Shown: piece after piece, positions 57,574 to 64,000 of the stretch
Layout of the letters: each line of letters starts with the position of its first letter
Position numbering within the stretch: position 1 is the first letter of the stretch
Assembly: GCF_022376445.1 (NCBI RefSeq)
Contig: NW_025955145.1
Location: forward strand, 1-64,000
Direction: 5' to 3'
Source of the DNA: Fomitopsis serialis
Taxonomy: Eukaryota; Basidiomycota; Agaricomycetes; Polyporales; Fomitopsidaceae
DNA: 64,000 nt
Notes under the pieces: model-generated
Databases searched by the model: none
The model's input: the letters and a program-made list of their open reading frames with translations, nothing else
What the model was told of the DNA's origin: nothing
Translations under genes and position numbers: made by a program

Positions 57574-59313
57574 AAGCCTGAACGGACGTGGCGTGGCGAT
57601 GCTGTACATTTTCTTGCCGTTGAATCGTACTATATGGCCTTTCGAAGTTCCTCCTAGATCTGTGCCGCGATAGATATGTACTGTATCAGCTTTGTATATG
57701 AAATGGACGCCATCGTGTACGATTGAATACCTAAGCTTGTGCTTTGCGACCTTGAGCTTGAACGTTTGAACGATCATTCAAGGGACAACTGGCGATAAGT
57801 TGTTTACAAGTAGATGACACTTACGTAATCAGTGATGTGTCCAAATCAACTTGACCGGTACTTACCGTTTGTTGAACGTACTCAACTTTCACTGAATTAG
57901 TTCTCTGAACTTGCTCCGAGAGCGCGATCCCGAACCTTCGTTCACCAGCTCTGGCTCAGACTCTGTAGCAAGGTGTCGCCGTTAGGCCATAGGATTCCGG
58001 ATCTCCAAAGGCGAAGCCCTCAACGCATGGTCATGTCGCACTTGTCCATGCACTTCTCCTGCTGGCAGAGCGGCCCCGATAGTACCCAGTAACATCGTGG
58101 CCAATGCTGGTATGTCGTAGCCTGCAATCAGAATTGATCGCAGACAGCTGGGGTTATTGCGGTCTGTACCTGTGGAAGGTCGGCGTGCATGATTCACTCA
58201 TTCCGAGAGAGTTGTAGAGTCACAGTACTAGCTAGTCAAGCTTCACCTGGCTCAGAACGTATACTCTGTCATCACTTGTCGGGCAGCGGCAGCGCTATGA
58301 CGACTTTCTCCTATCTGGCTCGGTTCAATGGTATGCGAACGGACTGAGTATGTCGACGTCTTGACTTCTCATCCATGGTAAATCGTTATATACTGCGGAT
58401 GAGCGCGCATTCTACACTCATATTATCTATTGCATTTCCTACCTCCCGCTGGTGAGGCTGCAGTCAGATTCAATGGATATGGTGTGGTCCTCTCACGATA
58501 ATAGGCGGCTCTGGACCAACGCGGACGCTTGGTCTCCCAAGATCTCAAGCTCCAAGCTTGAAGGACATTGCCGGATGTATTGTGCATCGAACTGAATATG
58601 CCTATTTCGCATGATAGTTGTCACCAGACCTTTTGTAGCCCCCGTAGAACTTCATGAGTTGCACGCGCAACAGTGCCTACAGTTGGCCTGCAGGACAACT
58701 TGTTGCGAGTCCGAGGTTGGTCCGAGCTTTCGACGCGCATACGTCCGACACTGATACACATCGTATAACTTAGGTTGTGGTGGTGACTCGTTCAAAGTCT
58801 TGATCCACATGAGGCCGATGGCGTCTGGTCTCTACTTGGAAGTTTGCATCAGCAGGTCAACCTCGCTATGTTTGAGGTTGACAGCATGGGCTTAGCATGA
58901 GGTGAAAAATAGCAATCTCGATGCTACGGCATTGTCATCTACATGACTGCGCGACATTACCCACCTCTTAACTTGCATGCACACTTGACACTTGTAACGC
59001 TGACACATGCTTCCCAAACAAACAGCGATTGAAGTATTGGAAGAGTCCAGCCGACAGTACTTCTTCTGGACGCCAGAGTATCAAGGCCGACGTCATTACC
59101 CTTCAGAAGGCCCGGAGTAGCTGCTCGACTGATCCTGGACTGGACGATCTAACGGCAGAACCGCGGGCATCACTGTTCAAGCTTGTGACCCTTCCCGTGA
59201 GGTTTGTATAACCTGTACTTTCTTCGGCGTCAGAAAAACATTGAATCATCGTGTTCGGGTTCTTCAGAACCTTCTTCGGACTCGTCCTTGGACGGCACCG
59301 GCGGCACCGCGAG
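57574..59313. other. Long intergenic region
   Basis: About 1.7 kb with short frames only; no gene, RNA or repeat recognised. Confidence 0.4.
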
Positions 59314-59320
59314 CATATAA
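59314..59320 (+). promoter_or_regulatory. TATA box of the glucuronoyl esterase gene
   Basis: CATATAA in a GC-rich context, about 61 nt before the ATG at 59381. Confidence 0.5.
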
Positions 59321-59380
59321 GAGAAGATCGCAGCAGGAAAAGTCAGCGAGGGTAAGAGGCAAGACAGTCGACTCCACAAC

Positions 59381-60717
59381 ATGGCTTCTCGATTCATCGC
59401 ACTCTCCCTCTTTGTGCTCTCCGCACTTGCGTTGCCATCCCCACAGCTGGCACCGCGGCAGGCCGGTTCGTAGTTTTCATCACCACAGTTGTTCTGCTGA
59501 TCGCTGATGTCTCTTCTGCACAGCATGCGCGACATCGTCGACACTCCCTGGGTACAACAATACCATCCTGCCGAACCCGTTTCAGTTCGATGATGGTACG
59601 CCTGTGACGACTGCTGATGACTGGGCATGCCGCCGCAGTCAGATCGCTGCCTTGGTACAAGGTTATGAGGCAGGGTATCTGCCACCCGCCCCTCCAGTAG
59701 TCACTGCTACTTTTTCCGAGTCCGGGAGCACAGGTACCCTGACGGTTGCCGCCGGGCTCAGTGCCTCGCAGACCATACAGTTCTCGAACAACATCACATA
59801 CCCATCGGGTACGGCGCCCGCATCTGGGTGGCCCTTGGTCATTGCGTACGATGCTCTGAGCATCCCTGTTCCCGACGGTGTGAGTGACAATTCCTGGACA
59901 AGCGTTCTCCAGTGATTGAGAAAGTGTGTCACAGATTGCTACACTGGTGTACAACAATGACGACATCGCGCAGGAGAACTCCATTGCTAGCCGCGGGGTT
60001 GGCCTGTTCTACGATCTCTACGGCTCCAACGCGACCGCGTCCGCTATGACTGCCTGGGTCTGGGGCGTCAGCCGCATTATTGACGCCCTTGAACAAACCC
60101 CGGCAGCCAACATCAACACGGCGACGATCGCCGTCACGGGTTGCTCTCGAGATGGGAAGGGCGCACTCATGGCGGGAGCATACGAGACGCGTGTCGCGCT
60201 CACGATCCCGCAAGAGTCGGGCTCCGGTGGAGATACATGCTGGCGTTTGTCCAGGTACGAGCAGGACAGCGGCGACGTCGTGCAGCAGGCGACGGAGATC
60301 GTGACCGAGGACCCTTGGTTCTCAGCCAACTTCAACAACTACGTCTATAACATCAGCGAGCTGCCGTACGACCACCACGAACTCGCTGCGATGGTCGCGC
60401 CGCGCGGTCTCCTCTCGTATGAGAACACGGAGATCGAGTGGCTTAGCCCGCTGAGCGCATGGGGATGTATGTCCGCTGCCCACACCGTGTATGAGGCCCT
60501 TGGCATTCCGGACTACCACGGCTTCGTCCAGGTCGGCAACCATAGCCACTGCTACTTCCCGACGTCGCTCGAGGACTCGCTTTACGCTTTCTTCGACAAG
60601 TTCTTGCTCGATGAACCGGACACTAACACTGGCTACTTCTCCACGAACTACGCCTTCAATGGTACGGTATTCGACCCGAGCTACTGGATCAACTGGACCA
60701 CTCCCGACCTGTCGTAA
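59381..60717 (+). CDS. 4-O-methyl-glucuronoyl methylesterase (glucuronoyl esterase, CE15)
   Basis: Three exons, 59381-59465, 59524-59879 and 59935-60717, give about 407 residues. A signal peptide ([20 protein letters not shown]) precedes the CE15 domain: [45 protein letters not shown], the nucleophile motif GCSRDGKGA (Ser218), acid Glu241 in QESGSGGD, and His352 in VGNHSHC. These form the Ser-Glu-His triad of the family, with paired cysteines. CE15 enzymes cleave esters between lignin alcohols and glucuronic acid side chains of xylan, loosening lignin-carbohydrate complexes. There is no CBM1 cellulose-binding module at either end, so it acts without that anchor. The motif has Asp where Asn is usual (GCSRNGKGA). 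Confidence 0.95.
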
Positions 60718-61383
60718 ATCGGGTGACCTGCAGAAACACTGGAGTCGGATGAGGATGGGCGCTCTGTGTTCCGTTCGAACGGTTAGGTACTGCTGTGTGA
60801 CACATGGTATTGACCTTCACCGAATAACAGACGACAGCTGTACAGATTGACACGATTCCATCGAATTTGTAGATGTACCAGCTATTCCAACAGGAGTTTC
60901 ATCATATCTTGTGTTTTGGAGTACTCCTTGAAGCTTGAAATTGAAAGTTTGGAGCTGCCGCTTTCGTCCTCCATCCATCACTGAAACTACGTCAAGTTTT
61001 GGAAGCAATGCTATTGGCATGCGAATTGTAACTGGAATCTCTTCAATGAATGTACAACTGCGTCGATACTGAAATGACGAGGGTTCGACTTCGTGCAAGG
61101 AACATTCGCACCACAATTGAAGTCGCAGGACTGGAACATAAATAATCACACTGTAGCTGACCAGTGATCATCGAGAACGTATGCATTGGCATAGAGATAA
61201 CGAGATGCATTAGACAAAATCACTGTGCGGACGTGTATAGATGATGAGAAAAGTGTCGAGTCGATCATGATGAGCCGTAGGACCATGTGTAGTGCCTCAT
61301 ACATAGAGCCGATGTTCAGTAACAGTAAGCGAACCGTCCTTCCGAGTCCTTGACGTTGCAGGAAGAGATCATCCGAACGCTGT
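60718..61383. other. Intergenic region between convergent genes
   Basis: About 670 bp holding both 3' UTRs; no other feature recognised. Confidence 0.45.
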
Positions 61384-63212
61384 TCAAGCCCTGTGCATCA
61401 TCTGGCTCTTCTCGTTCACTTGCACACCGTGAAGTTCCTGATCACGGGGCTTCAGCTACACGTGTTGTATACGAGCACAATGCGGGGCTCACCTCCTCGC
61501 CCTGCAGGCGGACATACTCGCGACGCCTCATGTTCCTGACGCCCTTGGATACCAACCAGAAGCCCAGCATCATGATGAACGCCATGATGATCCCCCAGCA
61601 CGCACTGTAGACAGGGTTGCTCTGGGCATCAACACCAGGCAGAGTAGCCCACGTCGAACCAGTGCTGCATGCCCTGGCCCACTCGCGGTTGCTGCTGACC
61701 AACGAGTTCTGAAGTAGTGTGAGATCTACTGGCTACACTGCAAATGCGGACGTACACACCTCGAGGCGGTAGATGAACTCAGTAAGAGGAATGTCCTCCT
61801 GGTGACCAAAGACATGGATGGTCTCGAAGTTCTCGGAGGTGCCGTTCTTGAACTTGAAGCGGAGGAAGTCGCGTACATCCGGCGCACGGGCACGGCGCAG
61901 CTCAATCGCCATAGCAGACGCAAAGTCCGCTGTGAATGGCGACATGTTCAACAGCAGCGAATGCGTAGGACGAACTCAAACACTCACGGATAGCGGCCAA
62001 CTCAGGGTGAGACTGCACGACGTCTGTCATGTGGAAGATCGAAATGAACGGCTGGTAAGTAGTCGCGATGAGCATGAACTGCAGCGGATCTCCGTTGAAT
62101 GCGATCCGCTGAAGAGCATCAACCATGCTGCTCATGGCAGTACGACCAGCAACTGTAAGCTAGTGTTAGAGGCTCGACATTCATTCAACGATACGAACAC
62201 TGACTGTTTCCAATGCCAGCCATGTCGGGGTCGGAGAAGACCAGGTTCTCGCGGTAGTCGGCCAAGGCACGGGCTTGCTCAACGTAGGTAGGAGGCAGCC
62301 GGTGCGCGTACGTCCGGTTGTGGACAAGCTCGGTGGAGACGTAGTCCCACATCTAGTGATCACCATAGTCAACGCCAGATAGATCATACCAAGTCCAAAA
62401 ACCCACGTTGTACTGTCGAGTATGGCGACGAAGAATCAGTATGCAACGCTCGCGATACGATGCAATGTACGTACCGCATTTTCCATACTGGCCGGCCTGC
62501 CGAAGATGAAATCACGGATGTCGCTGAAGAACCGAGACGCGCTCTTGCCAACTTCCTTGAACTCAGAGGAGGCCTGCACGTTCTTGACATGCTCCTCGAA
62601 AGCCTGCGTTGAAAATCAGCATCAACAGGAGTATACAGTGAATGGCGCGAAACAGCGTACCGGGCAGTCAGTCCAGCTTTCCAGAGAGCGATCGTTGCTA
62701 GGCTCCACGGTCTCAACTATCCACCTAGTGAGTCGAGGACGAGGACAAGCAATAAGACGTCACAAAGCTACCGACCTGGAACGTATTGGTAGCCGCCGAG
62801 AGGAGCGATCACCTCCGTCTCATTCGCGAGCAGCTCCCGGTTCGCAGGGTTAGGCGGGAACAAACCTTGAAGAAGCGCCGTCGCGGAGTCGAAGACCGCG
62901 GGTCCCTCTGCGCCCACCTTGACGCGGACATGTACCTGAGCGAGGTCAATGAGGTCGGTCCTGATACCCCGGATGTGCGAAGGGTTCTCCGCGCTGAGGT
63001 AAGTGTTACGCAGGGTCACGCCCAACTGATGCGATTGAACCTATGTAAAACAAGTGTAAGCATGTACCGCAAGGACAAACTAGACAACATACCTCGCCAA
63101 GCGGCGTGCTCAACGTCGGACCCGGCTGGTAAGTGATGGGGTGCTGGTACGCCTCCGTACGGTCGCCGTTGCGGGCGAGGACAACGACACCAAGGACTTC
63201 GGGGTGAGACAT
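61384..63212 (-). CDS. Histidine-acid-phosphatase-fold membrane protein, catalytic residues altered
   Basis: Ten exons: 63212-63093, 63040-62776, 62716-62661, 62603-62475, 62412-62407, 62352-62205, 62152-61988, 61929-61760, 61708-61493 and 61437-61384, giving about 442 residues. The branch-2 histidine phosphatase layout is clear: GVVVLARNGDR near the N terminus, TPLGEVQSHQLG, FGRPASMENAYNMWDYV, NLVFSDPDMAG and IHVFGHQEDIPLTEF. A transmembrane helix (CWGIIMAFIMMLGFWLVSKG) and short basic tail end the protein. The nucleophilic His of RHGxR is Asn15 (AAC), and the HD proton-donor pair reads HQED. There is no signal peptide before the motif. One exon is only 6 nt, encoding Tyr-Asn, flanked by introns of 62 and 54 nt. 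Confidence 0.85.
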
Positions 63213-64000
63213 CGCGGAGACTGGTCACTTAGTGCTGCGTTGAGTACGGAACCAAGTTGAGGACACTGGGAGTGCTGGGGCTCGTTCGTCGGTGCAGCCA
63301 AGCTCTTATACGTATCCGAGAGTGGCGAGACACAATGCAGAAGCCGGCGTGTTACGCGTCGGCGCTGAGTTCGATGAAACGCGATGCAATCATACCGGAA
63401 GTGCTTTGTCCACGCCGTGAATGGGCCCCGCCGCAGCAGGCAGACACGTTCCAGGCGGTGCCCGCAAGGTCGCCACCACGACATGGCACAGTGGAGAAAT
63501 ATGCGATCGAAGTTTCTGCCTTGAAGTGAGCCGTGGAATGAATCCATTGGATCGCCACGAGACTGGGGACCGCGGCGCCGACCGCTAAGTAGATGGGGCC
63601 GGGTGGGTACCTTGCACCGTTGGCGAAGCGGTGGCTTGCCGCACCGGGAGCGCCCGTTTCTCGACCCTGTAGCCAAAAGGTTGTGACGACGGTCTAGACA
63701 ATCGCAGGATGGTGATCACAGGCCGTGACGAACTGCTTCTCTCTGACCTGATCGGGGCATTTGTCGCGGCATAATGCACTTCTCTGATCCCCGACGCTTG
63801 TCGCGCGGCCAACATGAGGAGTAATGCCACCTCAGTAAACGGCTTTATGCCCACAACCACCAACGTTGTGGCCAGCGTTGGCTGAACTATGCGTTAGCAG
63901 TCTGACGACGCACGTCAAGTATAGTACACACTTAGGATGCATCCTCAAGTGGATGCTTAAAGGCCCAACAATAGTTTTGAACAATGCGCAGGCAAGAGAA
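63213..64000. other. 3' edge of window
   Basis: About 790 bp upstream of the phosphatase-fold gene. A minus-strand frame at 63585-63863 starts at TTG and has no recognisable domain. Nothing supported. Confidence 0.35.

Noticed and set aside
63585..63863. Minus-strand frame at the right edge
   Set aside because: Starts at TTG, no domain, and no sign of a splice link to the phosphatase-fold gene.
1..64000. CRISPR arrays, bacterial operons or insertion sequences
   Set aside because: No regularly spaced repeats, no Shine-Dalgarno-led gene strings and intron-rich genes throughout; the window is fungal.

Overview
The window looks like a chromosome arm of a filamentous basidiomycete, most likely a wood- or litter-decaying agaricomycete. 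Nearly every gene is split by many 48-70 nt introns with GT(A/G)NGN donors and CTNA-type branch points. There are no operons. The gene set includes three secreted sedolisins, a CE15 glucuronoyl esterase, large dynamin-like GTPases and an F-box/LRR protein. Exon boundaries below were derived by hand from splice signals, reading phase and family conservation; none has transcript support.

Layout. 0-4.7 kb: an uncertain two-exon fragment and a small secreted protein. 6.3-12.4 kb: housekeeping metabolism, namely mitochondrial Fe-S assembly (ISA2-like, -), GlcNAc-6-phosphate deacetylase (+) and nicotinamide/nicotinate mononucleotide adenylyltransferase (+). 12.9-20.5 kb: a mirror-image block, YCII(-) S53(-) | S53(+) YCII(+). 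21-25 kb: a coiled-coil protein (-) and an F-box/LRR gene (+) with an in-frame TGA. 26.5-28.9 kb: a glycerophosphodiester phosphodiesterase (+). 29-44.7 kb: a second mirror-image zone, in which a ~1.8 kb segment carrying a C2H2-like zinc-finger gene occurs as inverted copies at ~32.3-34.2 (decayed) and ~41.3-43.1 (intact). These copies enclose an Arg/Gly-rich KEN-box protein, RPB9 and KRI1. A degraded, inverted 3' copy of the phosphodiesterase lies outside, at 44.2-44.7 kb. 45-47.5 kb: a third sedolisin of another subtype. 48.7-57.6 kb: a third mirror-image pair, two dynamin-like GTPases in divergent orientation around a single-pass membrane protein; the + copy carries a frameshift. 57.6-64 kb: an intergenic stretch, a CE15 glucuronoyl esterase and a membrane-anchored histidine-acid-phosphatase-fold protein that has lost its expected catalytic residues.

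The main theme is repeated inverted (head-to-head) duplication: three independent or nested examples in 64 kb, each with one or more copies diverging or decaying. The secreted enzymes (sedolisins, CE15 esterase, small secreted protein) fit extracellular protein and lignin-carbohydrate breakdown. RPB9, KRI1, ISA2 and NMNAT are ordinary core functions embedded among the duplications.
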